From Yponomeuta sedellus (Eukaryota > Arthropoda > Insecta > Lepidoptera > Yponomeutidae), in contig OW203734.1 of the NCBI GenBank assembly GCA_934045075.1, positions 18,147,680 to 18,211,679 on the forward strand: DNA of 64,000 bases. The letters are read 5' to 3'. The notes below the pieces were generated by a model. The model made no database searches. It worked only from the letters and a program-made list of their open reading frames with translations, and had not been told where the DNA came from. The translations under genes and the position numbers were made by a program. Shown here in pieces: positions 37,287 to 48,365 of the stretch (position 1 is the stretch's first letter; every line of letters starts with the position of its first letter).

Positions 37287-38214
37287 AAAGAAAGTTATCA
37301 AAATATATTATAAACCAGCTGCACACGTGGTTAATCGATTTTCCCACGGGGATAAGATGTTTTCCCGCAGTAGTAGTCTATGTGTTAAGGTAGGGTGTCA
37401 GTTAACTCCATATCAGATTGCTTGAGCCGTTTGGACGTGAGGAAGTAACAAACATACGCACTCACTATCTTTCGCCTTTATAATATTAATGTATGGTGTT
37501 ATTTAAAAAGTTAAGCTGCTTTGCACTCTGCTTAAATAGGCATACTTTATGTCCAAGAGACTAATTAAAATTAAATTGCAATAATAAAAAAAATGTCAGA
37601 TTAATTTATGAGCCGAAACAAATCCCAGGAAAAAAAATCTAAATTACGAGTAATGTAAGACTAAAGATAGATATAAATAAAATATTTCAAGTAACAAGTC
37701 TCAATCTCAATCCAAAATTTAGTGCGTTATACAGTTAATTAATAATATTTTTTTGTGTTGTCTTTGCGTGGTAACCATAGCACAAGGTATCCTTGTTTGC
37801 AACCAGGCAAGGGTTTGTATTGTGTGAGAGAAATTTAAAAGAAATGTTTCTGGGAGCGTTGGGATTTTTAATCAAGTATTTATTTCCCTTTAAAAATGTA
37901 CTAAGACCAAACTAAACCCGAATACATAGACGAAACTATTCGGCCATTGCTATTTAATGCCCCTATTGCCAGTTAATCAAGCAAAGTGTCCTCTTAGCTA
38001 TTAAGTTCACTAAATAAGCCCTCTTGCTTTCACGTCTAGTATGCTGTCTCGCTCGCACATTGTTAGTCTTTTATTGATTGTAAAATAAAAAAAAGTCTGG
38101 ATCTGGTGGGTTTGTAGATGATTAGCATTTTGGACATCTAAGACATGATTTTGATTTCACAAGATTTGTGTCTAGTTTTTTATTTAAAAAAATTGATATC
38201 GACATGAATCGAAA
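37287..38214. other. Spacer with a SINE-G tail
   Basis: 37763-37835 matches the 3' part of SINE-G (TGGTAACCATAGCACAAGGT ATCC). The rest is AT-rich with no gene seen. Confidence 0.45.
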
Positions 38215-38335
38215 CGAAACGAAAGGAAACGAAACAAAACGAAACGAAATGAAAAGAAAAGGTTTTATTCAAAGTAGCGCAGAAACTGCGGCTTCATGAA
38301 CGTTACAATTCGAATTTATTAAACGAATACACAAT
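38215..38335 (-). mobile_element. LINE-L 3' end with (GAAAC)n tail
   Basis: On the minus strand the poly(A) signal AATAAAACC precedes a (GTTTC)n-type tail. The block TTCAAAGTAGCGCAGAAACT is shared with 41279-41420, 47828-47965 and 57828-57950. No coding capacity. Confidence 0.6.
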
Positions 38336-38574
38336 TTATAAAAAGTCACTGAAAATGTTAGATTGTGAGAGTGAGGTGCGAGCTAGATAAATATAAAAGC
38401 AGCCTTGAGGGGCTCCAGGGAATAACACTAGCGTCACCGAGTAAAAAGAAGTAATGCTTTTTTTACAGATCGAATTTGTAAAATATCAGTACTATCTCTC
38501 AATCATGTTTTATAATACTAATTTTTATAACCCATTGTCTCAGGTACGTCAGGCAAAAACCTAGGATATGTGGC

Positions 38575-38705
38575 ATGATAGGAGTCGCGGTAGTATGCGC
38601 AAGCGTTCCGGTGGCCACGTCCCTTGCGAGCTGAAGGAACAACTCAGGAGTTTTAGTCGGTATACCGCCCTTTTCAGGGCGGAGAGTCGGCATGATAGTA
38701 TTGGC
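38575..38705 (+). mobile_element. Fragment of the GC-rich LINE seen at 3583-4483
   Basis: Matches that element's 3' region (GTATACCGCCCTTTTCAGGG CGG; GCGCAAGCGTTCC) in the opposite orientation. Both termini are lost. Confidence 0.65.
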
Positions 38706-39305
38706 GCCAAAAACGGTAATTTCTGGCAAAAATGCTATCAAATCCCAGGTTTGTCATCCTAGATTCTTTGTTATGCATCCTAAAAATATGTCTGTTAAAA
38801 TGATTGATACCTAGTAAAGACACCTTTTGCAAATACGGTCACTGGACCCTCTTAAAGCATCACTGTGGGCGAGCAATCCATTTGTTTGTATTGCTTAGTA
38901 ATTAGTTTTAGTAATTAGTGATTGGTTTGCCCGTAGTCTGTAACTAAGTTGTCTTACGAGTAGCTTAATAGCTCGATGGATTAATGGAATCATTAAACGG
39001 CACATTTAGATAGTTGTGAAAGATATATGTGATATATTTTTTTAATCATGTTAGAAATGTTATATGGGTAGTGTTGCGGCCAAATAATTTGAAACGCAAC
39101 GTGGCGAGGGGCGAAAGCGGTATATGCCCGAAGGCTTTATATTATGTGAGAGATTTAGTGGACTGTATTTTTGTGGGTTCGCTAGGACGCTGATTACAGC
39201 ATTCACGATAAGGGTAGGTAAAGGGGAAGCTTCCACGCACCTTCTGCTGCCCAGAACTCCTCGTGTTGAGCCGCTGAATTGGCGCCGAAGCTCCTAGTCC
39301 AATTG
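38706..39305. other. Spacer, nothing recognised
   Basis: No gene or repeat partner seen. GC content rises from about 39100. Confidence 0.4.
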
Positions 39306-40107
39306 TTTCACTTTAATTTCGTCCGAGTGCACTCGTTGAACACTGCCCGTGGTTTTGGGAGTCCAATCAACGCTAATTACTTCACAAGAGGCGTTAATGA
39401 ATAACACTTCTTGCACTTTAATTTTGGCGGCGCGGGCGATGTCGATGTCAGGAGAAAGAGATCGCTAGACGAATCCAGTTGGGATGGGCTGCCTTTAAGA
39501 AGCTGGACGACATCTTTAAAGCGAAAATCCCACAATGCCTAAAGACCAAGGCATTTAACCAATGCATTCTACCCATCCTCACGTACGGTGCCGAAACGTG
39601 GACGCTCACAAAGGCTAACATGGAAAAAATCCAAGTCGCACAGAGAGCCATGGAGCGAGCCATGTTAGGCATTTCACTTCTTGATCGAGTGCGCAACGTT
39701 GCAATCCGACAAAAGACCAGAGTCGAAGATGTGGGCACACGGATCACAAAGTTGAAGTGGAGATGGGCGGGACACCTGATGAGACGGGATGACGGAAGGT
39801 GGACAAGGGCAGTCACGGAGTGGTGGCCAAGAACCGGTCGTCGTTCGGTGGGTAGACCACTTGCCCGTTGGAGGGATGACATTAAAAAAGCGGCCGGGGG
39901 TAAGTGGTCGAGATTGGCTAGGGACCGGGAGAGTTGGCGTGAAATGGAAGAGGCCTATACCCAGCAGTGGGCTTCATTCATGGGCTGGATAGATAGATAG
40001 ATAGATAGGGCGATGTCGATCCTTAATAGATATGTCGACGACTGGTGATGCGTAGATTTTTGATGTTCCGTAGGTGCGTATTTTCTTCTTGTAGGAGGGG
40101 GAAAGGG
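39306..40107 (-). pseudogene. Open frame of unknown origin, split by a LINE
   Basis: With the LINE (39447-40007) and one duplication copy set aside, a minus-strand frame runs from an ATG near 40121 to a TAG at about 39296, roughly 85-90 codons. The downstream half includes RAAKIKVQEVLF and VISVDWTPK. I do not recognise a family. The upstream half is proline/histidine-rich. It could be chance, a host exon or part of an older transposon. Confidence 0.3.
39447..40007 (+). mobile_element. 5'-truncated RTE-like LINE with intact C-terminus and 13-bp target duplication
   Basis: Flanked by GGGCGATGTCGAT at 39434-39446 and 40008-40020. The frame to the stop at 39998-40000 reads ARRIQLGWAAFKKL, QCILPILTYGAETW, MERAMLGISLLDRVRN, KWRWAGHLMRR, TGRRSVGRPLARW and TQQWASF, the C-terminal part of an RTE-like polymerase. 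It ends in a (GATA)n tail. The RT palm and endonuclease are missing. Confidence 0.85.
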
Positions 40108-40310
40108 ATAGCGAATACCCATTCATACCAAGACAGAAAGGGAAAGACTCATAAAACTAATGCAAATAAAATTGCATAGAAAAATGCCCTTTGGCGTGAA
40201 CAGGTAGCTTAGTAACATACAACGTTTCGAATCAAATTATTAAAATCACTTATCATATTATTAAGTACGAGAAAAGAGAAATAATAGTTTGGGCACGGCA
40301 ATGGAAACCA

Positions 40311-40400
40311 TCTTCTTCTTCTACAGGCTATATTAGTCCACTGCTGGACATATCCCTTCCCTTGAGCGCCATAGCGCAAGGATGTCCCTGTCCCATCATT
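40311..40400 (-). mobile_element. Repeat A fragment
   Basis: Minus-strand end with tail CTTCTTCTTC and TTAGTCCACTGCTGGACAT. ~90 bp. Confidence 0.6.
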
Positions 40401-40439
40401 GGAAACCATATTTAGAGTTATATACCTATGTAGTGCCTA

Positions 40440-40545
40440 CGCTGCCGAAACGTCGGCAGTTAAGGTAATTAACTTTTTACCTAATAAATAATCGCGATTC
40501 GACCCGTTAATATATAGCGATGTATGAGTATGGCGAATAATTAAG
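40440..40545 (+). repeat. Repeat J fragment
   Basis: Starts GCCGAAACGTCGGCAGTTAA and follows 4600-4740 through ATGTATGAG. Confidence 0.5.
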
Positions 40546-40574
40546 AAATGCTAATGGAACACAACTCTTCTACA

Positions 40575-40823
40575 TACCTACTTAGAGGCTAAAAATTCCA
40601 CCCATGCCGGGATTCGAACCCGCGACCTCTTGCTATCCGTGCCAGCGCTCTTTCCGACTGAGCTAATGGGCGACTCACCGGCATCAGTGAAATTTCGAAC
40701 CTCTTTACACTATTCTCTGTGTTACGTACAGGCAGCGACATCTGGCTGAAGTAAATTGCATCACTTACAGGATTTTAAAATCGTCCTTAGCACGGGTTAG
40801 TGCATTAAAAATAAAAATAGTAT
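40575..40823 (+). mobile_element. SINE-C with 5' inversion
   Basis: The 3' tail (CCTTAGCACGGGTTAGTGCA) is on the plus strand, but the rest, with the tRNA-like unit (GGGATTCGAACCCGCGACC), is inverted. The whole is bounded by the perfect 12-bp duplication AACTCTTCTACA (40563-40574, 40824-40835). Such inversions are produced by twin priming on LINE machinery. Confidence 0.8.
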
Positions 40824-41020
40824 AACTCTTCTACAGCTTCATAAAACTGCACAAATATCAATTATTTACTGTCTTATCACTTTTTCTTTACGAAACGCAG
40901 TTCGGAAGAACTGGTAAATGGTAGCAATAGCGCCATTTTGTTTGTGCGATTTCATTCTAGTAGCAAAGACAAGTAGAGCGCGGTACGAGTGAAAAAAATA
41001 TGGCCGCCTTCGAAATGAAA

Positions 41021-41276
41021 TCGTCGTCGTCGTCAGGCTAATACTAGTCCACTGCTGGACAAAGCCCTCCCCTAACGAGCGCCACGTTGTGCTATCATAG
41101 GGTGCAATGCCCATAATCCCCAAACTGGGCATGCGGGTTGGGGATCGCAGTTCGGTGGAATTGTACTGCAGGGGGCGCTGCTGGCCACCCCTCGGCTTGT
41201 GTCCCTTAGTCGCCTTTTACGACACCCGTGGGAAGAATTGGGTTGTTGCTATTCTATAAGCCGACACCACACAGCT
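41021..41276 (-). mobile_element. Repeat A, full-length
   Basis: The tail (TCGTCG)n and CTAGTCCACTGCTGGAC are at the left, and GCCGACACCACACAG at the right. Confidence 0.75.
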
Positions 41277-41278
41277 CT

Positions 41279-41420
41279 GAAATGAAATAAAAGGGTTTTA
41301 TTCAAAGTAGCACAGATACTGCGGCTTAATAAACGTTACAAGTCAAACTAGGTGCCCATTTCAAAATCTAGATAATTTAGGAGAAAAAATGTAAAAAAAG
41401 ACATGAGAGTAACATTATTT
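41279..41420 (-). mobile_element. LINE-L 3' end
   Basis: GTTTTATTCAAAGTAGCACA to CTAGATAATTTAGGAGAAAA. Directly abuts Repeat A. Confidence 0.6.
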
Positions 41421-41788
41421 TTACTAAGGTGGCACGATACAGATAGCTTTCAAGTGGCAAAAATAAATTGGTCACGCGGTACGAGGTCACAACGTATTAC
41501 GTAGGTAGATCCTCATGAAAAATTTACCTTATGACGTCATCACATGGTTAACAGAGCATATCGCGCCTGCCCGTCCGGTGCCAATCCGCTTCGCCACACC
41601 AGATTTATGGTTCCTGAATATGTGCACTGAATGTGGAGGCAAAGAAGTCCTACTCTGAATACAATTATGATTATTATTAAAAACATCTTGCACCATGTAA
41701 ATATTGTGCAAAAGACGGGCTTCTAATTTGGGGGTTGTGTAAAGTACGAATGGTGTCAAACCGAGAAATTACATTTATAATTCTTACT
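41421..41788. other. Spacer, nothing recognised
   Basis: No gene, repeat partner or RNA boxes seen. Confidence 0.45.
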
Positions 41789-42284
<496 letters not shown>

Positions 42285-42420
42285 TGCTCATACATACATA
42301 TATAACCTCACGCGTGTATCCCAGAGGGGTCGGTAGGGACCAGGGGCTGCCACTTGCTCCGATCCTGACCGATCACCTTCGCTTCATCAACGTTCATAGG
42401 TTGTTGCATGCACGCACTCC
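42285..42420 (-). mobile_element. LINE-H 3' end
   Basis: Minus-strand match to 63728-63965: CTGCCACTTGCTCCGATCCT, CACCTTCGCTTCATCAACGT. Its 3' tail points into the microsatellite. Confidence 0.7.
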
Positions 42421-42529
42421 GGTTCCGGGTACTTTCGTTTCGTTTCAATTTCGTTAGTTAATTTTTTATATATTACGAGTACATGGGAGACAAGAGTCGC
42501 TAGAATGTGTTTTATGTAGTTCGATATTA

Positions 42530-42722
42530 TGGGTCTGTTTCATAATCTGCAGATAAAGTTCCGGATAAGCTATCCGCAATCAGGGCTACAGTTTGTTCTA
42601 AATATGAAACCATAAACGAACACACGCAATATAGGAAAAATTATTTAAATTTAGAACAAATGGCAGCCCTGGTTGCGGATAGCTTCTCTGGAACTTTATT
42701 TGAACATAGTGAAACAGGGGTG
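42530..42722. mobile_element. Palindromic MITE, degraded copy
   Basis: Same family as 59437-59629. The arms GGTCTGTTTCATAATCTGCA and GAACTTTATTTGAACATAGT GAAACAGG pair imperfectly, and the inner arms share TTCTAAAT and GCAGCCCTGGTTGCGGATAG. Confidence 0.7.
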
Positions 42723-43741
42723 TTACTAGATACCTAATTTGTTTAATTTCAGTTGAGTTTAATTTCGTAGCTAATTTCAAAATTACATTTTTATATTACC
42801 AAGCGTTTTTATATTTTTGTTATTTATTTAAAAAAAAATATTACAACACCTTATCTATCAATTTATTTTTTTATGAGTAAGAAAATATTTTAGCGAACTG
42901 TTAAATACCTCGGTTACAAAATGGCCTATACGCCGCAGGAGCTAATCGTGATGTCCTATTTCTAGGACGCTAGGGCTTAGGAGGCTAATGCACATTTTCC
43001 GGGTTGTGAGTGACACGTTTGGCTACGAATTTGATCAGATGCAAAGGCTGAGCTTATCTTCTGTCATTTTGCCGCGAATTAATTTGTGCACCCAGCCACA
43101 TCCGGTCGCAGTGTGTTAGCTGGACATTAGGTAGGTTTACTAATGGGATTGGTATGTTCTCACCTTGCAAGGAGTTTAATGGATATGCGTCCCTAGCTTA
43201 CACACGTTTCTGCATATCTCAAACTAACGCACTGGTCAGTAAATTAAAATATTGCCCTCTGCATCTAAGTAATGATTGATGGTGATTTATACAGCGTCCA
43301 GTGGCATCTTCACTCACACTAGATGGGTGAAGGGACCACTCGGATGCTGCAGTGCAATATTTTGTAAAAGATATCATGCTGAATTTTGTATGCCTACATA
43401 AATAAACTACTCGAAATATTCGTATGCTGCATGGAAAAAATCAATAGCCGATTAGACCACTAACTGTACCAATCGATCATGCGATGAATATTGAATTACT
43501 ATAATAAACTATGAATTGTAGTTTTATTAAACGTGGCTCTGGCTGGCACCCTATCTGCTTTTTTCGATGTGTGGTCTCCACTATAGAACATTTTTACTCC
43601 ATTTTTACAGATTTTTGAAAAATATGACCTACTCCCAGCTACTAAAGCGTAAGCTTGCAAATCATTTTGTCTATTGACGCCTTCTTTTGTCAAAAACCCC
43701 AAACATTAGTGAACTTTTTAGTAAGTGTTAAGTTCATAACT
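42723..43741. other. Spacer with one Repeat N copy
   Basis: 43262-43370 is Repeat N in inverted orientation (GCGTCCAGTGGCATCTTCAC). The remainder shows no gene or other repeat. Confidence 0.45.
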
Positions 43742-43922
43742 TCCACATAACACATTCAATTGTCCCGGTCCCAAACTAGTAAACCCAAGTATATCACAAA
43801 CATAAACTGAGGCCATGTTTATGAATCTAGTACGACTAGTACATTACATCCAGTGGGAATCAAACCGACGACTTCTAGTTATTAGTCAAGCGTGTTAACC
43901 GCTAAACCAACGTGACAGTCAA
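43742..43922 (-). mobile_element. SINE-G, minus strand
   Basis: Box B (GTGGGAATCAAACCGACGAC on plus) and box A (GTTAACCGCTAAACCAACG) are both visible. Body to GTCCCGGTCCCAAACTAG. 43923-44349 is spacer with nothing recognised. Confidence 0.7.
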
Positions 43923-44349
43923 GTCAGTCGTGGATCTGCAGATATCCCCCTCTTCTTTATCACACCACATCACACTAATTTTATAAAAGCGGACGTTTGT
44001 GAGTTTGTTACTTCTTCACGTCTAAACGGCTAGAGCGACTTTAACAAAATTTGGTATGGTGGTAGCCAACACCCCGGATTAACACATAGACTACGTTTTA
44101 CTGCGGGAAAATATCTGTTACTGTTTAATTTACAGTTCATATTCCCTAAAAAACCGCGGGTGACACCGCGGGGCACAGTTTGGTTAAAATGGGCATTTCT
44201 TAGCATTCTTCTATCTGCATGCTGCACTAACCTGAATCGAACTGTTAAAATTCAATGACGATGATGATCTGATAAAATTGCTACCTATAGAATAAAATTG
44301 CTACGCACAGGCCTTCTCTCAGAGAGTGTACGAGCTTATATTAGCTTAT

Positions 44350-44597
44350 CGGCCTCGGTGGCGCAGCGGTTTAGCACGCTGATTCTGCAAACGAAGGTCT
44401 TGGGTTTGATCCCCGGCCGGGTCAAACTAGGAAACGAACTTTTCTAGTTTGTCTCGGGTCTTGGATGTTATCTATGTATTTATTGTATTAAATCTATCAT
44501 CAAGTTAGCACCAACCATAACACAAGTCATTTATTTGTACTTAGTATAGGGCTAACGAGATCTGTGTAATATGTCCATGAATATTTTTTTATTTTTA
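44350..44597 (+). mobile_element. SINE-E (tRNA-derived)
   Basis: Better-kept copy: box A TCGGTGGCGCAGCGGTTTAG, box B TTGGGTTTGATCCCCGG, body as at 34605. Confidence 0.78.
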
Positions 44598-44639
44598 TAT
44601 TGTAATAGAGTCAGATTAGAGAGAGTTAGATCAGTGGTA

Positions 44640-45060
44640 TTATTTTCCAGCAGAAATTCCACGACAATTAGTTGAGCGAAATAAGGCAGAATTTTTCATT
44701 GCAACGACAAGCGAAGCTGTCCCGCGGAGCATCGGCTAAACGCCAAGGAAATTAAGCAGGTTTTTTGTGCCCATTTTGTTCCATAGGACGCTCACCGGCC
44801 GAGCAACAAAACGCAACGCCCAGCGCAACGAAAAATGTAACTGTAGCTTTGTTCGAAAGAATTGAATTAAAAATGGTGACTGTTTTTTGTAGAGCACGCG
44901 CGACTGGCCGCAAATGGACAATTAGCTCCGAGACCGGAAAAAAAATAAAAGCCGGTGTGTAGTTTCTTTTTTTTTATAATAATAACGCAGTAATTTCCAG
45001 CCAGGCGGTGTTCAGCGGCCAGTTCGCGCGGGTACAGGGCGCGCGTCGTACGATATCATT
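44640..45060. other. Unique, relatively GC-rich segment
   Basis: No repeat partner. A plus-strand ATG frame at 44765-44962 (65 codons) has no recognisable motif. The sequence could be a host exon or promoter region; neither splice sites nor codon structure settle it. Confidence 0.3.
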
Positions 45061-45196
45061 GAAGATAATAGCTTAGAGGGTGCTTGCTATCGGCTTTGTG
45101 ATGTTTTTTTTCAGTATATTGTTGCTTTGAAGGCTGCGGATTATGTCAGAGTATACTACTTACTTACTGATAGACAGTAGGTAACTTACTTAATGT

Positions 45197-45282
45197 ATTT
45201 AAAAACCTATTTAGAGGCTAAAACTAAAAATTAAAAAAAAAAATGTTCCTTAGCACGGGTTAGTGCATTAAAAATTAAATAG
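45197..45282 (+). mobile_element. SINE-C stub with 5' inversion
   Basis: AACCTATTTAGAGGCTAAAA is inverted, followed after an A-rich stretch by a plus-strand tail (TTCCTTAGCACGGGTTAGTG). Directly followed by a complete copy. Confidence 0.6.
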
Positions 45283-45588
45283 TGTAATCAAGTGGGTACA
45301 GTGATATCGTTCCGATGTTAAACCTAACTGCAAAGTAGGTAGTCGGGGCTGTAAGTAATGCAATTTGCTTAAGTCAGATGTCGCTGCCTGTACGTAATAC
45401 AGAGAATATTGTAAAGAGGTTCGAAATTTCACTGATGCCGTGAGTCGCCCATTGGCTCAATTGGTAGAGCGCTGGTACGGATAGCCAGAGGTTGCGGGTT
45501 CGAATCCCGGCATGGGTGAAATTTTTAGCCTCTAAATAGGTTTTTAAATTTGTTCCTTAGCACGGGTTAGTGCATTAAAAAGAAAAAT
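45283..45588 (+). mobile_element. SINE-C, complete copy
   Basis: Same organisation as 15403-15708: leader, central tRNA-like unit (45448-45520) with TGGCTCAATTGGTAGAGCGC and GGGTTCGAATCCC, tail TTAGCACGGGTTAGTGC. Confidence 0.82.
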
Positions 45589-45633
45589 AGTTTAATTACT
45601 GAATGTAGTAAATACACATTAAAATAATTGTAC

Positions 45634-45950
45634 CTACTTTAGTTTCTTCCAAGTGTTCTTACTTCCTTGCCCACAACGAACAGACGTTACCTGGTGCGCA
45701 GGCGCCGAACTTGTCGACCCGCCCGATAAATTGTCATCTGATCTGGACCATCTACTAGAGGCTCGGTCCCAGTCAGACGTAGCCCCCGCCCCCGCCCCCG
45801 CCAGTGTCCCCGCTAGTGGGGACAATGCTCTCTCCGCTTTGTAACCAACTTTTCTAAGCCGACGCTCCTCTAAGGAGCTCCGCTGTGCGCCCTCCTTGAC
45901 CTTGCGGGGCGTCGCTCCCGATATAGGTTTAGTGGTCCAGCCAAAAGAAT
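45634..45950 (-). other. Possible coding segment of unknown family
   Basis: A minus-strand frame from about 45950 to a stop at 45634-45636 gives ~105 codons rich in charged residues, Ser, Gly and Ala (EERRLRKVGYKAERALSPLA; SRWSRSDDNLSGGS). A GTAGGT near 45640 could be a 5' splice site. The plus strand is also open (GTG at 45653 to TAA at 45842), so strand is uncertain. It may be LINE ORF1 or a host exon. Confidence 0.35.
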
Positions 45951-46290
45951 AGAATAGAATAGAATAGAATAGAATATATTTATTTGTATTCAAGCGAAAT
46001 AGGACACAACAATCACTTATACTAGAGGCATTAATGACAGTTTAAAGAGACTATTATTTAACAGCTTATAAATAACAAATGAAGACAAAAAGGTCTGTGC
46101 CTCGGCTTGTAAAAGGTGGTGTTAAGTGGGTAGGCGCACTTCTTGTGAGTCCCACATTGGCAGCACGGCCGGGTCCGTGCTGTTATGCATGAGTATTTAC
46201 CACCTCCCTCCGCCATGTCGTCCAGAGGGTGCCCTTTATAGGGCAAAAAACTTACTGCCTTTGACTCACGAAAGTAAAACTGGTGAGATT
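45951..46290 (-). mobile_element. LINE 3' UTR with (ATTCT)n tail
   Basis: On the minus strand AATAAATATATTC leads into (TATTC)n (45944-45975 on plus as GAATA repeats). No coding region remains. The 5' end is uncertain. Spacer continues to 46571 with nothing recognised. Confidence 0.6.
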
Positions 46291-46571
46291 TATTTCTCGA
46301 TACAAAAATCTATTGAAATTGTACTAAACCTAGATTAAAAGGCGCAAGCGGCCCATACAGTCTGTTCGTGACCTTACAAGCTGGAATTATTACGATTCCA
46401 CATTGTTATTCCTGGGATAGATGACGGTGTTATGTATTCTGTAAGGCTTTTTTTGTTTCCGTATAGATGTAACGCTTTGAATACCAATGTGGAATACAAT
46501 TTACGATTTTATTGTGTTTTGTAGAAATATAATATTATACTATTATATTTTAATATGTTATATTGAAGCGC

Positions 46572-46926
46572 ACGTGGTTTAGTCGAACCGAGTGATTGGA
46601 ATAAATCACTTGAGTTAAGCAACAACAAGCGCGGTAAGGTGTAGGATGGGTGACCGTCCCGTGACTACCGCTAGTGGCATTTTTCCCAGCGCTTTCGTGC
46701 TTCGCAAGGCACGTTAAGCCGTTGGTGCCGGCTGTCACGTAATGGCAGTCGTTAAGCCATGTCAGAGGCTTTATGGGCGGCTTGATAACTTCTGACAGTA
46801 AGGCCCTCCACTGTCTTAAAATCCTCCACCAACCCGGAATTGGCCCCCGTGTTGGAGTATGGCCTAACCTTCTTGCGATGCAGGAAGAGACCCGTGCCCC
46901 AGCAGTGGGGACATACAAGGGTTGTT
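46572..46926 (+). mobile_element. SINE-5S, near-complete reference copy
   Basis: Runs from CACGTGGTTTAGTCGAACCG to GGGGACATACAAGGGTTG. The 5S-like block is GAGTTAAGCAACAACAAGCG, then GGATGGGTGACCGTCCCGTG. The ~240-bp body is shared by all copies. No A-rich tail or duplication found. Confidence 0.83.
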
Positions 46927-46954
46927 AACGAACAATATTATACTTGCCTCACAT

Positions 46955-47163
46955 TCAGAGAGTCGTGCGTTCGATTCCCAGCGCGTGTACCCATTGTTAC
47001 TTTGTTTCCTAAGTCACATATATACATTTGTGATATTGTGGTAGCAATACTACTCGCTAACTGTGAGGGCATTACCCCCCCAATGATGGCACAACCTTGC
47101 GCTATGGCGCTCATTAGGCGAGGGCTATGTCCAGCAGTGGACTAACCTGAAGAAGAAGAAGAA
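46955..47163 (+). mobile_element. tRNA-like SINE tail fused to a Repeat A 3' end
   Basis: 46955-47035 carries CGTTCGATTCCCAGCGCGTG and TTGTTTCCTAAGTCACA, shared with 56490-56545. 47066-47163 is the Repeat A end (ATGTCCAGCAGTGGACTAA) with a (GAA)n tail. Confidence 0.6.
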
Positions 47164-47164
47164 C

Positions 47165-47300
47165 TGTGTGTCTGTGGCGTTGACGTACTTCAGCGCTTGG
47201 AATCGCCAATCCGCGGTAGGCACAAGTGGAGATTAAGTGCATACTCTCTTTCAGAGAGAAGGTCTTTGCACCACAGTGGGACGTATATTATATAAGCTGC
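47165..47300 (+). repeat. Repeat M
   Basis: CAGCGCTTGGAATCGCCAAT and CTCTCTTTCAGAGAGAAGGT; inverted copy at 49068-49365. 47301-47544 shows nothing recognised. Confidence 0.5.
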
Positions 47301-47544
47301 TAATAACTGCGTCACTTGAGCGAAATAATGGAAAATCCATTGTGTCGTCCTTTTCTCGTCTTTGACTTCCCATTACAAGACCCACTTTTTGTTAGAGAGT
47401 TTCATCAACCAGTCAACTAATGTTGTTTTCTTAGTAAAAAGGTAAAAAAAATGTACTTCATATAATTTAGTGTAAAGAATGACTGCTAAGAAATAGAAAC
47501 GTCGCACAAAGGATGTTCTTGGTCTTTCGGGAATTTTCCATAAC

Positions 47545-47745
47545 TTCTATTTTGTGGGTGTAGCTGTGGGTGGAAAGGCCATTAAGGGACGTCCCAGGCC
47601 GACATATTTTGACCAAATAGGGAATTTATTAGCACAGGGGAAAATAAAAAGTACCCGCAATCGGCGTGCGTGCATGCTTCGAGTAACGTGCGTTGATGAA
47701 GCAAAGGTGATCTTTCTGCATGCAACTGGCAGTCCGATCTAATTT
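47545..47745 (+). pseudogene. LINE-H reverse transcriptase C-terminus
   Basis: Frame reads GRPRPTYFDQIGNLL, STRNRRACMLRVTCVDEAKVI, the extreme C-terminal motif of an insect LINE polymerase (usual form STRNRRACM…VDEAK). The final conserved block is lost to a frame change near 47715. Confidence 0.65.
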
Positions 47746-47827
47746 AATTAAATTTTTATTTTGTAAATTCATGAAACCAAAGCCAAGTTCTAAAGCCAGT
47801 TACAATGTTACATATTTCTTAGAATAA

Positions 47828-47965
47828 TGAAATGAAATGAAAAGGTTTTAATTCAAAATAGCACAGAAACTGGTGTTTACTGAACGTTACAAAACAAACT
47901 AGGTGTACATTTCAAAATCTAGATAATTTTGGAGAAAAACGGACAAGAAAGTCCAAACTCTTTTC
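47828..47965 (-). mobile_element. LINE-L 3' end
   Basis: AATGAAATGAAAAGGTTTTA then AAAATCTAGATAATTTTGGAG. No coding capacity. Confidence 0.6.
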
Positions 47966-48135
47966 AAAGTTCACAGATAAGCTAAGGTTACAATCGTACA
48001 ATGTACTGAGTAATTACGTCAAAAAAACAATTCACAAAACCGGAACAACCAACAAAGTAATTTTTTACTCACATAAGTAATTTCTTAACAAAAATGAATT
48101 GTGAATGTAAACAACATCGTTTCACCATCGTAATG

Positions 48136-48225
48136 GACTAAGGATCTGTCAGGATCGTGGCAAGTGGCATACCCTAGTCTCTGCCTACCCCTCTGGGATG
48201 CAGGCGTGAGGTTATGTTATGTTAG
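48136..48225 (+). mobile_element. LINE-H 3' end
   Basis: GATCTGTCAGGATCGTGGCA to GGATGCAGGCGTGAGGTTAT; ~90 bp, with a (GTTAT)n-like tail. Confidence 0.65.
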
Positions 48226-48365
48226 TACAGTTTGTCGAAAAATTCAGGACACCGAAAATGGAACATTATTAGTGGTGTTTTCAAAAATTTCGAAGACTTT
48301 TTACTACATTTGATTAAGTACAATATATCTTTTTAATAAAATGACTGTGGTTTTTATTCTTAATA

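Noticed and set aside
46600..46680. Possible 5S rRNA gene
   Set aside because: Only the internal-promoter-like part matches; the 5' and 3' thirds of 5S are absent and the block is part of a dispersed repeat.
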